A DNA stretch of 64,000 nucleotides from Phormidesmis sp963710175 (GCA_963710175.1 CAVPZC010000002.1:868001-932000), one strand, 5' to 3'; shown: positions 16,624 to 25,514, counted from the first letter of the stretch. Notes: generated from the sequence alone by a model not told the origin. Numbers and translations are program-made.

Positions 16624-17232
16624 CTAAGCCAGCGGACCCATCATTTTGTCGATCTGAGCAAAGGTCTGTTCTTTGCTAGCAGAGTTATCTAAGACGTAAT
16701 CCGCCTGTTTGCACTTTTCAGCTAAGCTGCTCTGTGCATCAATTCGGGCCTGAGCATCGTTAGCCGATAGCTGACTGCGTCTCATCAGCCGCTCTTTTTG
16801 CTGTAGCGGATCGCAAAATACGACCCAAATCTCGCTCACTAGATGAGTCAGGTTCGCTTCAAACAGCAGAGGAATGGCATATACCAGGGGTTGGGTAAGC
16901 GGGAATGTCTCTGTTGTCTCTTGGAACTGAGTTCGTACAAAAGGATGAATTTGTTGTTCTAGCCATGCTTTTTCGGCGGTGTTGTGAAAGATAATTTGAC
17001 CCAGGCGAATGCGATTGAGGTTGCCATCTGGTAAAAGAATCTCAGCGCCGTAGCGATCGCCTATTGCCCCCAAAATTTCACTGCCCAAAGCTACCGCCTG
17101 CCGCGCGTACACGTCTGCATCCAGCACTGGCAAACCGTAGTGATTTGCCAAATAGTTAGACACGGTGCTCTTGCCGCTCGCGATTCCCCCCGTCAGCCCG
17201 ATGATGCGCCGCCGCTGAGTCACTTGAGTCAT
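16624..17232 (-). CDS. coaE: Dephospho-CoA kinase
   Basis: CoaE phosphorylates the 3'-hydroxyl of dephospho-CoA, the last step of CoA synthesis. The P-loop GLTGGIASGKS is near residue 15, followed by DADVYARQAV, HPFVRTQFQE and VPLLFEA-like VYAIPLLFEANL, and the lid region RLMRRSQLSANDAQARIDAQ. The ATG at 17232 gives 202 residues and an ATGA overlap with the cobA-hemD stop (17229-17232), making coupled translation likely. An in-frame start four codons upstream is possible but less favoured. Confidence 0.93.
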   Translation of the reverse strand: MTQVTQRRRIIGLTGGIASGKSTVSNYLANHYGLPVLDADVYARQAVALGSEILGAIGDRYGAEILLPDGNLNRIRLGQIIFHNTAEKAWLEQQIHPFVRTQFQETTETFPLTQPLVYAIPLLFEANLTHLVSEIWVVFCDPLQQKERLMRRSQLSANDAQARIDAQSSLAEKCKQADYVLDNSASKEQTFAQIDKMMGPLA

Positions 17233-18794
17233 TGCCTGGCCCACGCTTCTAACGCTGCCGTCAATCCTGGTAGCGTATATTCTTTGGCTTCTAGGGTGAC
17301 TCTGCCGAGCAGCTTATGGCAGTCTCTCGATGTTTGCGGGCCGATGGAGGCGATCGCCACATCGTCCAGCAAGTGTAGCCAGCGATCGCCAAAAGTCAGA
17401 GCCATCAGCTCAGCAAAGTGGCGCACCGTTTTAGAGCTGGCAAACGTGATTGCACTGACCGCGTGGTTTTCTATGGCCAGCTTCGCAGCAGGCGGAATCG
17501 CTGTCGGACAGGCCGACTCGTAAGCCGCCACTTCTGTCACCATCGCACCTTCAGCCGTCATCTCTTTTACCAACACCGCCCGTCCCCCCTCTTCTACTCT
17601 GGGAAATAACAGCTTTAGGCCAGCTGGGTCTGCTGGAAAATGTTCGATCAGAGAGTCGGCGATAAAGCTAGGCGGGATAAAGTCTGCTGTGAGACCGCGC
17701 TGCGTTAGAACAGCATTTGTTTTTTTACCCACTGCTGCAATTTTGAGAGCAGCTAATGCGCGCAAATCTTTACCCTGATGCAGCAGACGGTCTAGGAAAA
17801 AGTTGACGGCATTGGCAGATGTAAGGATCAGCCAGTCAAAATGATCGAGAGTGGCGATCGCCTCGTCTACCGGTTTCCAGGTCGCTGGCGGGCGAATTTC
17901 TAAAGCGGGCATGTCAATTACCCTAGCCCCCTTTGCTATAAGCATTGGGCTAAACTGGCTGGTCTGGCTAGCGGCCCGTGTGATCAATATTGTTTTCCCT
18001 GCCAAAGGCAGCGGCGGCGCTGGCGGCGGCGCTAGATAGTCGCGTAAACCAACCACTTCACCCACAATGATGACGCAGGGCGAAAGCTGAGACGCGCCGA
18101 CAATCTGTGGCATACTCAGCAGCGTACCTTGCCAGAGCTGCTGCTGAGGCTGACCGGCCCAGCGAACGATTGCCATCGGCGTTTCTGGGCGTTTGCCGTG
18201 GGTGAGGAGGCGATCGCAAATCTCCCGCAGCCGCCTGCCGCCCATCAGTAGCACCAACGTCTCCAGTCGAGCCATTACCTCCCAGTTCAAAGCATCTAGG
18301 TCATGGGCAGTAAAGGCAGCAAAGCCACGGCTCAGCACTGGATCAGTCAGCGGAATGCCAGCCAGCAGCGGAGCCACCAGCACAGAAGACAGTCCAGGCA
18401 CTACTTCAAAGTGACAGTGCGCCGTCTTGAGCGCCTGAATCTCCGCTGCTGCCCGGCCAAACACAAACGGATCGCCGCTCTTAAGCCTGACGACTTGAGA
18501 CCCGGCCTGGCAAAGTCTGATCAGCAGCTGATTAATTTCGGCCTGAGGCGTACTCGGCTGACCGCCCCGTTTGCCCACAGGCCACAGCTCGCAGGCAGCA
18601 GAAAGCTGTGGCAAAATCGATTCGTCAACCAGGGCGTCATGCACCAGCGCATCAGCCTGATTCAGCAGCTGCTGAGCCCGCACCGTGAGATAGCCGCTAT
18701 TTCCAGGCCCGGCACCCACTAAATAGACTTTGCCACTATTTATCCCAACCTCACTATTCGCCCTAGCCTCACTATTCACCCTAGATTTAGACAT
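17229..18794 (-). CDS. cobA-hemD: Fused uroporphyrinogen-III C-methyltransferase (CobA) and uroporphyrinogen-III synthase (HemD)
   Basis: A 521-residue fusion. Residues about 21-262 are a SAM-dependent uroporphyrinogen III methyltransferase: VYLVGAGPGNSGYLTVRA (GAGPG 27-31), RLKSGDPFVFGR (103-114) and VVPGLSSVLVAPLLAGIPLTDP. After a proline-rich linker (APPPAPPLPLAG), about 270-521 is uroporphyrinogen III synthase, seen in ILITRAASQTSQF, WLILTSANAVNFFLDRL and ITFASSKTVRHF. The protein therefore makes uroporphyrinogen III and methylates it to precorrin-2 for siroheme and corrins. The first 20 residues are a short xxNSxx repeat unlike family members. It is translationally coupled to coaE. Confidence 0.93.
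   Translation of the reverse strand: MSKSRVNSEARANSEVGINSGKVYLVGAGPGNSGYLTVRAQQLLNQADALVHDALVDESILPQLSAACELWPVGKRGGQPSTPQAEINQLLIRLCQAGSQVVRLKSGDPFVFGRAAAEIQALKTAHCHFEVVPGLSSVLVAPLLAGIPLTDPVLSRGFAAFTAHDLDALNWEVMARLETLVLLMGGRRLREICDRLLTHGKRPETPMAIVRWAGQPQQQLWQGTLLSMPQIVGASQLSPCVIIVGEVVGLRDYLAPPPAPPLPLAGKTILITRAASQTSQFSPMLIAKGARVIDMPALEIRPPATWKPVDEAIATLDHFDWLILTSANAVNFFLDRLLHQGKDLRALAALKIAAVGKKTNAVLTQRGLTADFIPPSFIADSLIEHFPADPAGLKLLFPRVEEGGRAVLVKEMTAEGAMVTEVAAYESACPTAIPPAAKLAIENHAVSAITFASSKTVRHFAELMALTFGDRWLHLLDDVAIASIGPQTSRDCHKLLGRVTLEAKEYTLPGLTAALEAWARQ
18749..18784. repeat. 18-bp tandem repeat in the cobA-hemD start region
   Basis: Two adjacent 18-base units, CCTCACTATTCGCCCTAG and CCTCACTATTCACCCTAG, differ by one base. 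In the encoded protein they give repeated NSE-containing hexads at residues 6-17. A third degenerate unit adjoins. This is probably a slippage expansion of a non-essential N-terminus. Confidence 0.7.
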
Positions 18795-19195
18795 GGTTAG
18801 CCCATCAACCCGCTTTTCCTATTTTGTGGCATGAGAGCGGTCTGGGTCTAGCAACAAGTCTGACGATCTGGCTCAGCGCTAGCTTGGCTTTGGTTTTCTA
18901 TTGCCATCGCCGCTGCGCTTTACAACGGCTTTTCTACAGCTGTGTTTTTTCTAGCGGCTGTGTGTACTTGCATGTGAACTTGTGAAGAATCGTCATTGCA
19001 AAGAGCCAGGCAAAAGCAACTAGATAAAATAAGAGAGTCTCTAGCAACGAATGCAATGCGGCCCTAAGCATTGCCTGTCGCACCCGGCCAGATTACCTAG
19101 AAGCTACGCTGCTCAAGTCAGTTCATTGGCAAACCATGCCCGCCGGGTTAGCTATCTCAGCAATCTATTTCCAAAATCTTCAAGGAGATTGGGTC
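18795..19195. other. Intergenic region upstream of a small conserved-looking protein
   Basis: About 400 bases without a convincing gene. A TAAAAT -10-like box lies near 19024 on the plus strand, which could drive the small gene at 19196 with a leader of about 165 bases. The leftward part must hold the cobA-hemD promoter. Confidence 0.4.
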
Positions 19196-19339
19196 ATGAC
19201 ACTTTTTCAAAGACTAAGTAGCGCAGTTATCTACTTGGCCGAGGCTGCCTATCGAATTTTTAGTCCTCACGATGACGCTTATCCCGCCACAGGGGAGCAG
19301 CCCTACAGCGGAGATGACTACTCCAAACGGTCAGAATAG
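19196..19339 (+). CDS. Small cyanobacterial-type protein of unknown function (47 aa)
   Basis: A strong ribosome site (AAGGAG at 19182-19187) lies eight bases before the ATG at 19196, so translation probably starts here rather than at an in-frame ATG 60 bases upstream. The 47-residue product starts with an amphipathic helix (MTLFQRLSSAVIYLAEAAYR), then IFSPHDDAYPATGEQPYSGD and a charged end. The IFSP-DD-YP-TG-QP pattern is one I associate with small cyanobacterial proteins of unknown function, but I cannot name the family. It stands alone, convergent with the NDH-2 gene. Confidence 0.6.
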   Translation: MTLFQRLSSAVIYLAEAAYRIFSPHDDAYPATGEQPYSGDDYSKRSE

Positions 19340-19370
19340 TAGGCAGTAGATGACCGGCGGTCGGCGAAGA

Positions 19371-20801
19371 TTACACTTCGACCATTTCTGAGCTGTTGGT
19401 GTCCGCCTTGCCTTCTGCTTTGCTCCTACCCATCTCTTCTACCACCAGGGCAGAAAGGGCCGGGATCGAGTCGTCGCCGGTAATTAGGCGGGCGCCGCGC
19501 TGACTAGTGAAGTAGTGCCAGCTCCACTGAATCATCACTAGCAGCTTGTTATCAAACTCGATGAGATAGTAAATGTGAACAAAAATCCAGATGATCCAGG
19601 CCGGAAAGCCTGAAAGATTAGCAAAGCCCAGGGCAGCGACCGCTTCGTTGCGGCCAATCACCGCCAGACTGCCGTTGTCTTTGTAAGCAAAGTCGCTGAC
19701 TGTTTTGTCGCTCAGGCGGCACTGAATGGCATCTGCCAGGTAGCTGCCCTGCTGCATAGCGGTTGCTGCCGTACCGGGTATGGGACCATCGTGCTGATGG
19801 GCGTAGTGGGCCAGGTCACCGGCAATGAAGATATTGGGACAGCCGGGTACGCTCAGGTCTGGGTCAACAATTACGCGGCCAATTCGGTCTAGCTCTGCGC
19901 CAGTTTGCTGGGCGATCGCTTTGCCCATCGGCGACGCCTTAATGCCCGCCGCCCACAGTACGGTAAAAGCCTGGACTTTTTCTTCATGGTCACCGCTCTT
20001 CAGCGTGACGATGTCGCCGTCAATATTGGTCACCAGCGTCTTGGTACGCACTTCTACGCCCAGCTTTTCTAGGGACTTCTGAGCCGCTGCTGAGAGGCCA
20101 CTCGGGTAGGGCGGCAGCACCCGGTCCATGCCCTCTAGCAGCACAACCTTAGTTTCGCCTGGGTTAATGCTACGAAAGTCTTCTCTGAGCGTTTCGTAGG
20201 CCAGTTCAGCCAGTGCGCCCGCCAGCTCTACCCCAGTTGGGCCAGCACCGACGATAAAAAAGGTCAGCAGCGCTTCCCGACGCGCCGGGTTACTCTCATT
20301 TTCAGCTGCCTCAAACGCTAAGAAAATACGGCGGCGAACTTCAAGCGCATCTTCAATGGTCTTCATGCCTGGGGCGATCGCCGACCACTCATCTTTGCCA
20401 AAGTAGTGATGGCTAGACCCGGTCGCGACAATCAGGCTATCGTAGCCAACGGTCTCGCCGTTTTTCAGGTGCACCGTTTGGGCCTCGGCTTCAACGCCGG
20501 TCACCTCGCCCATCAGCACCTGCACATTTTTTTGCTTGCTGAGAATGGCCCGCAGCGGTGAAGAAATATCTCCAGCCGAGAGGCCGCCTGTGGCGACCTG
20601 ATAGAGTAAGGGCTGGAATAAATGAAAGTTACGCTTGTCGATCAGCGTTACTCTGACGGGAGCTTTGCCCAGCGCCTTTGCGGCGTACAGTCCGCCAAAA
20701 CCGCCGCCCACAATCACAACGTGGTGAGGTACCTGCTGATTGCTCTGTTTAGCAGCAGTAGCTGAGTCTGAGACGGGCGGGTTCTGAAGAACTGCTGTCA
20801 T
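19371..20801 (-). CDS. Type II NADH dehydrogenase (NDH-2), FAD-dependent
   Basis: A 476-residue two-dinucleotide-binding flavoprotein. The FAD site is VVIVGGGFGGLYAAKALG (GGGFGG 32-37), followed by DKRNFHLFQPLLYQVATGGLS, a hallmark of NDH-2. The NADH site is FFIVGAGPTGVELAGALAEL. CPNIFIAGDLAHY is the second FAD contact and PGTAATAMQQGSYLADAI follows. The C-terminal part (WIIWIFVHIYYLIEFDNKLLVMIQW) is the membrane-anchoring region. It oxidizes NADH and reduces quinone without pumping protons. Cyanobacteria have several Ndb paralogues and I cannot say which this is. Confidence 0.9.
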   Translation of the reverse strand: MTAVLQNPPVSDSATAAKQSNQQVPHHVVIVGGGFGGLYAAKALGKAPVRVTLIDKRNFHLFQPLLYQVATGGLSAGDISSPLRAILSKQKNVQVLMGEVTGVEAEAQTVHLKNGETVGYDSLIVATGSSHHYFGKDEWSAIAPGMKTIEDALEVRRRIFLAFEAAENESNPARREALLTFFIVGAGPTGVELAGALAELAYETLREDFRSINPGETKVVLLEGMDRVLPPYPSGLSAAAQKSLEKLGVEVRTKTLVTNIDGDIVTLKSGDHEEKVQAFTVLWAAGIKASPMGKAIAQQTGAELDRIGRVIVDPDLSVPGCPNIFIAGDLAHYAHQHDGPIPGTAATAMQQGSYLADAIQCRLSDKTVSDFAYKDNGSLAVIGRNEAVAALGFANLSGFPAWIIWIFVHIYYLIEFDNKLLVMIQWSWHYFTSQRGARLITGDDSIPALSALVVEEMGRSKAEGKADTNSSEMVEV

Positions 20802-21003
20802 AGTTAGCGACCGATTAAGATATAACTTAACTAAAGTTTATAACTCTAGCGAGCTGTTTTGGCCAGTGCCTGCCACTGCTTTACAGAAAATTGTCAGCCC
20901 GTAGGCTTTGCTTTAAGGCTGAGGAATTTTGGCTGGGGAATTGTAAAGTGATAAAACTGGCACGAGCGATCGCCAGAGCAAGACCAGTAGAAGAGATCAA
21001 GGC

Positions 21004-22827
21004 ATGGGGTTAATCGTTCAAAAGTATGGCGGCACCTCTGTCGGCAGCGTCGCCCGCATTCAAGCCGTAGCTGAGCGCATCCAGGCCACCGTCCAGGCCG
21101 GTCACGCGGTGATCGTGGTCGTTTCGGCGATGGGTAAAAGCACCGATAGTCTGGTGCAGCTAGCGCATGAAATCTCCAGCGATCCCAGTCGGCGGGAGAT
21201 GGATATGCTGCTCTCTACCGGCGAACAGGTGACGATTGCGCTGCTGAGTATGGCCCTACATGAACGCGGTCAGGCGGCGGTCTCACTTACCGGAGCGCAG
21301 GTTGGCATTGTCACAGAAGCCAAACATACCCGCGCTCGCATTTTAGAAATTAAAACCAAGCGCCTTGAGCGCCATTTGGAAGAAGGCAAAGTCATTGTAG
21401 TGGCCGGCTTTCAGGGGACTAGCCGCCGCGATAGCAGTAGCGATGATGTCGAGATTACGACGCTGGGGCGAGGCGGCTCGGATACTTCAGCAGTAGCCCT
21501 AGCGGCGGCTATGCAGGCAGAGTGCTGCGAAATCTATACCGATGTGCCTGGCATTTTGACTTCGGACCCCAGATTGGTGCCCGATGCGCAGCTGATGGCA
21601 GAGATTACCTGCGATGAAATGCTAGAGCTGGCCAGTTTGGGCGCTAGCGTGCTGCATCCCAGAGCAGTAGAAATCGCTCGCAACTATGGAATTACTCTAG
21701 TTGTACGCTCCAGCTGGACAGATCAGCCGGGGACCCGGGTGACCGCGCCTGCGCCTCAGCCCAGAGCCTTAGCCGGGCTAGAGATTGCCAACCCGGTAGA
21801 CGCGGTAGAGTTCGATACTGATCAAGCTAAAGTGGCACTGCTGCGGGTTCCTGACCGGCCCGGCGTCGCCGCGCAGATCTTTGGCGAACTCGCTGCCCAG
21901 GCGCTGAATGTGGATCTGATTATTCAGTCGATCCACGAGGGCAATTCTAACGATATTGCGTTTACGGTGCGCTCTAGCACGCTTAAGCAGGCGGAAAGCG
22001 TTGCTGAGCATATTGCCCCAGCGCTGCGCAGCCATCCTGCTGCTACCCACGAAGCGGAGGTGCAAACCGCGAGCAACGTTGCCAAAATCAGCATTGCTGG
22101 GGCTGGGATGATTGGCAGACCTGGCGTAGCAGCTGGCATGTTTTCGGCCCTGGCTGCTGCGGGGGTAAACATACAGATGATTTCGACTTCGGAAGTAAAG
22201 GTGAGCTGCACGGTCGTCGGCGAAGATTGCGATCGCGCCATCGCCACCCTCTGCCGCCACTTTGAAGTCACTAGCTCTCCGGCCCGGCTCGATCAGCGCC
22301 GAGCGCAATCAGCTGATTTACCTTCAGTGCGAGGGGCCGCGCTGGATATGAAGCAGGCGCAGCTCGCCATCCGCTACGTGCCCGATAAACCTGGCCTGGC
22401 CGCCCACATTTTCGAGATTTTGGCAGACCGGGGCATCAGTGTAGATATGATTATCCAGTCGCAGCGCAGCCGCCCCCACCAGGGTCAGATGACGCGCGAT
22501 ATTGCCTGCACGGTCGGGCAAGACCATGCCGAACTCGCACGCGATGTGCTGCAAGCGACGGCGGCAGAGCTGGGCTACGGCGAGGTGTCGGTGAATGCGG
22601 CGATCGCTAAAGTCAGTGTTGTGGGTGTCGGGATGGTGCACCGCCCCGGCATCGCCGCAGCCATGTTTCAGTCTTTGGCCAGAGCAGGCATCAATATTCG
22701 GATGATCGCCACTTCAGAAATTAAGATCAGCTGCGTGGTAGAGCAGGAGCAGGGGGTACAGGCTCTGCGAGTAGTGCATTCAGCCTTTGATCTGGCGGCT
22801 GTAAAAACAGTGGAGATACCGGCATGA
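21004..22827 (+). CDS. lysC: Aspartate kinase with four ACT domains
   Basis: It phosphorylates aspartate, the first step to lysine, threonine and methionine. The catalytic domain (about 1-245) begins GLIVQKYGGTSVGS and contains STGEQVTIALLSMAL, TTLGRGGSDTSAVALAAAM and SLGASVLHPRAVEIA. After it come two ACT pairs (about 270-415 and 440-600), with repeated signatures such as VALLRVPDRPGVAAQIF, ISIAGAGMIGRPGVAAGMF and VSVVGVGMVHRPGIAAAMF. Two tandem pairs of regulatory domains are typical of cyanobacterial AK (about 600 residues) and imply feedback control by lysine and/or threonine. The stop overlaps a small ORF by ATGA. Confidence 0.95.
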   Translation: MGLIVQKYGGTSVGSVARIQAVAERIQATVQAGHAVIVVVSAMGKSTDSLVQLAHEISSDPSRREMDMLLSTGEQVTIALLSMALHERGQAAVSLTGAQVGIVTEAKHTRARILEIKTKRLERHLEEGKVIVVAGFQGTSRRDSSSDDVEITTLGRGGSDTSAVALAAAMQAECCEIYTDVPGILTSDPRLVPDAQLMAEITCDEMLELASLGASVLHPRAVEIARNYGITLVVRSSWTDQPGTRVTAPAPQPRALAGLEIANPVDAVEFDTDQAKVALLRVPDRPGVAAQIFGELAAQALNVDLIIQSIHEGNSNDIAFTVRSSTLKQAESVAEHIAPALRSHPAATHEAEVQTASNVAKISIAGAGMIGRPGVAAGMFSALAAAGVNIQMISTSEVKVSCTVVGEDCDRAIATLCRHFEVTSSPARLDQRRAQSADLPSVRGAALDMKQAQLAIRYVPDKPGLAAHIFEILADRGISVDMIIQSQRSRPHQGQMTRDIACTVGQDHAELARDVLQATAAELGYGEVSVNAAIAKVSVVGVGMVHRPGIAAAMFQSLARAGINIRMIATSEIKISCVVEQEQGVQALRVVHSAFDLAAVKTVEIPA

Positions 22828-22931
22828 GTCAAGATATCGCTATTTTTTTAGGCAGCGTAGTGCTGCTGATGGGCTACCTGGTTTTTTCGGCCAAAACTGA
22901 AATGGGCACCCGCTGGCCCTGTCAAAAGTGA
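22824..22931 (+). CDS. Small putative membrane protein overlapping lysC
   Basis: The ATG at 22824 overlaps the lysC stop (ATGA), a configuration typical of coupled translation. It encodes 35 residues: MSQDIAIFLGSVVLLMGYLV, then FSAKTEMGTRWPC and a Gln-Lys end. The middle is one hydrophobic helix of about 18 residues, like the many small membrane subunits in cyanobacteria. I do not recognise the family. The last codons lie in a 14-base tandem duplication, so the C-terminus may have been altered recently. It could be a chance frame. Confidence 0.4.
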   Translation: MSQDIAIFLGSVVLLMGYLVFSAKTEMGTRWPCQK

Positions 22932-22945
22932 CCTGTCAAAAGTGA
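22918..22945 (+). repeat. 14-bp perfect tandem duplication (CCTGTCAAAAGTGA)
   Basis: Two head-to-tail identical copies, each ending with TGA. The first copy supplies the stop of the small membrane ORF; the second is outside it. Typical of a recent slippage event. Confidence 0.85.
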
Positions 22946-23078
22946 GCGGTTAATGCTGTGGAGGGATATCTACACTCGTAGTCAGCCGCTAAACTTGCGA
23001 TATTAAATCTGCGAGATGATTTTGCGAGACTTGCGAGATCAGCTGCGCACCCTCACACCCTCAGCAGGCTATCTCCAC

Positions 23079-23372
23079 ATGAACAATCCAATCGAATCTT
23101 TTTACAGCTGGTACCGCGGTGCTATTCGTCACCCTAAGTATCGCTGGATGGTCATTTTGGGCACGGCACTCTATCTTGTGAGCCCGGTTGATCTGTTGCC
23201 AGATTTTATTCCTGTCATCGGCGTGATCGATGACAGCATCGTAGCGACGCTGTTGCTGACCGAACTCTCTTCCTTGGCAATCGGCTACTTAAGAAATCGA
23301 AGAGGCGTCGATATTGACGAAAGCGCAGTGACAACGGAAGAGGGAAACGTGATCGATATTGAAGCTAGCTAA
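23079..23372 (+). CDS. YkvA-family (DUF1232) small membrane protein
   Basis: From the ATG at 23079 the product has 97 residues. It contains the DUF1232 core: WMVILGTALYLVSPVDLLPD, then FIPVIGVIDDSIVATLL, a re-entrant or membrane helix with the invariant SPxDLxPDxxPxxGxxDD motif. The function of the family is unknown; many members are inner-membrane proteins. The longer frame from 23016 adds 21 residues with no family resemblance, so the inner start is preferred. Confidence 0.85.
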   Translation: MNNPIESFYSWYRGAIRHPKYRWMVILGTALYLVSPVDLLPDFIPVIGVIDDSIVATLLLTELSSLAIGYLRNRRGVDIDESAVTTEEGNVIDIEAS

Positions 23373-23395
23373 TAGCTGCTGAAGTCTCAACGTCG

Positions 23396-25237
23396 TTAGC
23401 TCTCTCCTTTCTCGGCAGACGATTTTCTTGGGGCAGCATCTGCTTCAGGGCTAGTCTCGGTTGCTGTTGCCGTTGGCTTCCAGGTGCCGATATCCCATGT
23501 GCTGGCATCCCAGGGGGTAGGGTCTACGCCAGTGATGCGATCACTCACCCCATTGGTCACCGCCCGCCACACAATCGGAACGACCGCCACATCCTGCGCC
23601 AAAATCGTATTCATTTGCTGAAAAAGCTGAGCCCGTTTTTGAGAGTCAAGCTCTTTGCTAGCTTGCTCCCACAGCTTGTCGTAGGCGGGGTTGCAGTAGC
23701 GGGCGTTGTTGGGCTTCTGCCATTTGTTTTCGAGCGAGGCCACCTCATCGCATAGCCACCAGCTCATGTAGATAGCCGGATCGGGCGTATCGCTGCCCGC
23801 GTTGTATTCCTGCATGTCTGCGTAAAAGTGGTTGATGCTGCGGGTCTGCCGAGGATCTGCCGAGAAAAAATCATCGATGGCGACCCGGCGAATTTCTACC
23901 CCAATGCCGACCGCTCTCAGATTTTCTTGCACCAAAGACTGGGTCTCTTGGCGTACTGGGTTAATAGGCGTTTGAAAGATAACGCGCATCTCCTGTCCGG
24001 CTTTGTCGCGGATGCCGTTGCCGTTGGTGTCTTTCCAGCCCGCTTGGTCTAGAAGCGCTTTGGCTCCAGCTGGGTCGTAGCGGTGGTCAAGACTGGTATT
24101 GGCGTACTCTTTGGGAAAGGGCAGCAGCTGACGAACCGGCTGACCAGCGTTGCCGTATATCCGATTGGCGATCGCATCTCGATCAATCGCCTGGTCGATA
24201 GCTTTGCGCACCTGAAGATCGTTCAAAAACGGGTGAGGATTTTTCGTGCTAGAGCGCTCTCCTTCTGGCGTCGCCTGATTAGGGTCGGTTGGGTTGAGCA
24301 TGATGCGCTCTACATAGGAGCCAAAAGTGGCTACCACCTTCCCTTCACCCGCCTCTGCTAGGGCCACCCGGTCATCTACATCGAGCTGCAAATTATGCGC
24401 AAAATCGGCGTCGCCATCTCGCAATACCCGCCGAGCCGCTACGTAGGGGGTCACCCCACCTTTCAGCTCTACCAGGCTAAAAGCGGGCAAACCATCCCGG
24501 TACTGTTCATTAGCAGCAAAGGTCCACTGGCCCTCTGTCACTGCAATAAAGCGATAGGGGCCGGTGCCGACTGGCTGTAGGTTGGCAGGGTCGCGGCGCA
24601 CGTTTACCCCCTTCGCTTTAGCAAATACATGCTTGGGAATTATCATGCCATTTTGCCCGGTGAAAGGCAGTTCCCAAGAGGGATTGGGCTGCTTAAAGGT
24701 GATTTTTACAGTGAGCGGATCGACGGCTTCTACTCTGGCGATCGCCTCATAATACTTGTCAGTCACCGCAGCGACTTCTGGGTCGCTGACAAACTCATAG
24801 GTAAATACCACATCTTCAGCAGTGAAAGGCTGACCGTCCGACCAGCGCACATCTGGCTTCAGCTTCCAGGTCACTGAGCGGCCATCAGCCGCTAGCCCGC
24901 CATTTTCTACCGTCGGAATAGCCGCCGCCAAAACAGGAATCAGCGTCCCGTCTGGTTGGTAGGTCGCCAGCGGCTCATAGACAATCCGCGCTGCTTCAAA
25001 ATCTTGAAACCCGTTGGCCAAATGAGGATTAAGCGTTGTCGGGACGCGGCTATAGAGCAGCCTCAGCACAGCTTCGTTGCGTTCTGCTGCTGGTTCCTCA
25101 CGGTTGACCTTCTGAATAATGGCGGGTTCAGGAGTGCAGGCAGGTACGCTTAGCAGCACCCCTAGCAACAGAGCAGAAGATAGCCCTGATCGCGAAGCGC
25201 CCAGCCATCGGCGGGCAAACAGTAAAGATTTCATCAC
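23396..25237 (-). CDS. Peptide/nickel-type ABC transporter substrate-binding lipoprotein
   Basis: A 613-residue extracytoplasmic solute-binding protein (SBP_bac_5). The N-terminus is a lipoprotein signal with lipobox SVPAC near residue 34. Family features are RVPTTLNPHLANGFQDFEAA, WKLKPDVRWSDGQPFTAEDV, the VGTGPYRF motif and DLQVRKAIDQAIDRDAIA. It would deliver a peptide or similar solute to a permease, but no permease or ATPase genes lie nearby, so it is an orphan binding protein. The acidic Ser/Lys-rich C-terminal tail is not part of the fold. Confidence 0.9.
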   Translation of the reverse strand: MMKSLLFARRWLGASRSGLSSALLLGVLLSVPACTPEPAIIQKVNREEPAAERNEAVLRLLYSRVPTTLNPHLANGFQDFEAARIVYEPLATYQPDGTLIPVLAAAIPTVENGGLAADGRSVTWKLKPDVRWSDGQPFTAEDVVFTYEFVSDPEVAAVTDKYYEAIARVEAVDPLTVKITFKQPNPSWELPFTGQNGMIIPKHVFAKAKGVNVRRDPANLQPVGTGPYRFIAVTEGQWTFAANEQYRDGLPAFSLVELKGGVTPYVAARRVLRDGDADFAHNLQLDVDDRVALAEAGEGKVVATFGSYVERIMLNPTDPNQATPEGERSSTKNPHPFLNDLQVRKAIDQAIDRDAIANRIYGNAGQPVRQLLPFPKEYANTSLDHRYDPAGAKALLDQAGWKDTNGNGIRDKAGQEMRVIFQTPINPVRQETQSLVQENLRAVGIGVEIRRVAIDDFFSADPRQTRSINHFYADMQEYNAGSDTPDPAIYMSWWLCDEVASLENKWQKPNNARYCNPAYDKLWEQASKELDSQKRAQLFQQMNTILAQDVAVVPIVWRAVTNGVSDRITGVDPTPWDASTWDIGTWKPTATATETSPEADAAPRKSSAEKGES

Positions 25238-25394
25238 AACTATGCACCGTATGCGCTGAATTAGAGCCAGTAGCTCAATATGAACAGGTATGTATTCTCT
25301 CTACACACCGCTGTACCCGGATTACCTACCTGTGGGCTGGCAACTTTTGAGGCAATGCGCCTCTGTTTCTCCGGTCTGCGGGCCGAGGTTTTTT

Positions 25395-25506
25395 CTGGTT
25401 TATGCTGTATTTGTCCTGACATTGGTCTCTCTAGCGGAATAGTTAAGTGGTAGATGCACCCTGACCGTTCCCTAATGCTCTTTCATGAGTGTTAGGGAAT
25501 TTTTTT
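25395..25506 (+). ncRNA. Candidate small RNA ending at a strong orphan terminator
   Basis: There is no plus-strand gene in the preceding 2 kb, yet a near-ideal rho-independent terminator lies at 25468-25506. The most economical reading is a short plus-strand transcript. A weak TATGCT box near 25399 could be its -10, giving an RNA of about 95 bases, but the start is a guess. The body (about 25430-25465) has no ORF with a ribosome site. I do not recognise a known cyanobacterial RNA such as Yfr1 or 6S. Confidence 0.4.
25468..25506 (+). terminator. Strong rho-independent terminator
   Basis: TTCCCTAATGCTC pairs with GAGTGTTAGGGAA around a six-base loop TTTCAT (13 pairs, two of them G-U), directly followed by seven T at 25500-25506. 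The minus strand has no T-run, so it acts rightward only. Confidence 0.88.
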
Positions 25507-25514
25507 AACTATAA

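Noticed and set aside
21778..22308. Long minus-strand frame inside lysC
   Set aside because: It is antisense to the conserved ACT domains of aspartate kinase and has no independent support.
25425..25470. Resemblance of this stretch to part of a tRNA
   Set aside because: There is no T-loop GGTTCRANTCC, no acceptor stem and it runs directly into a terminator hairpin.
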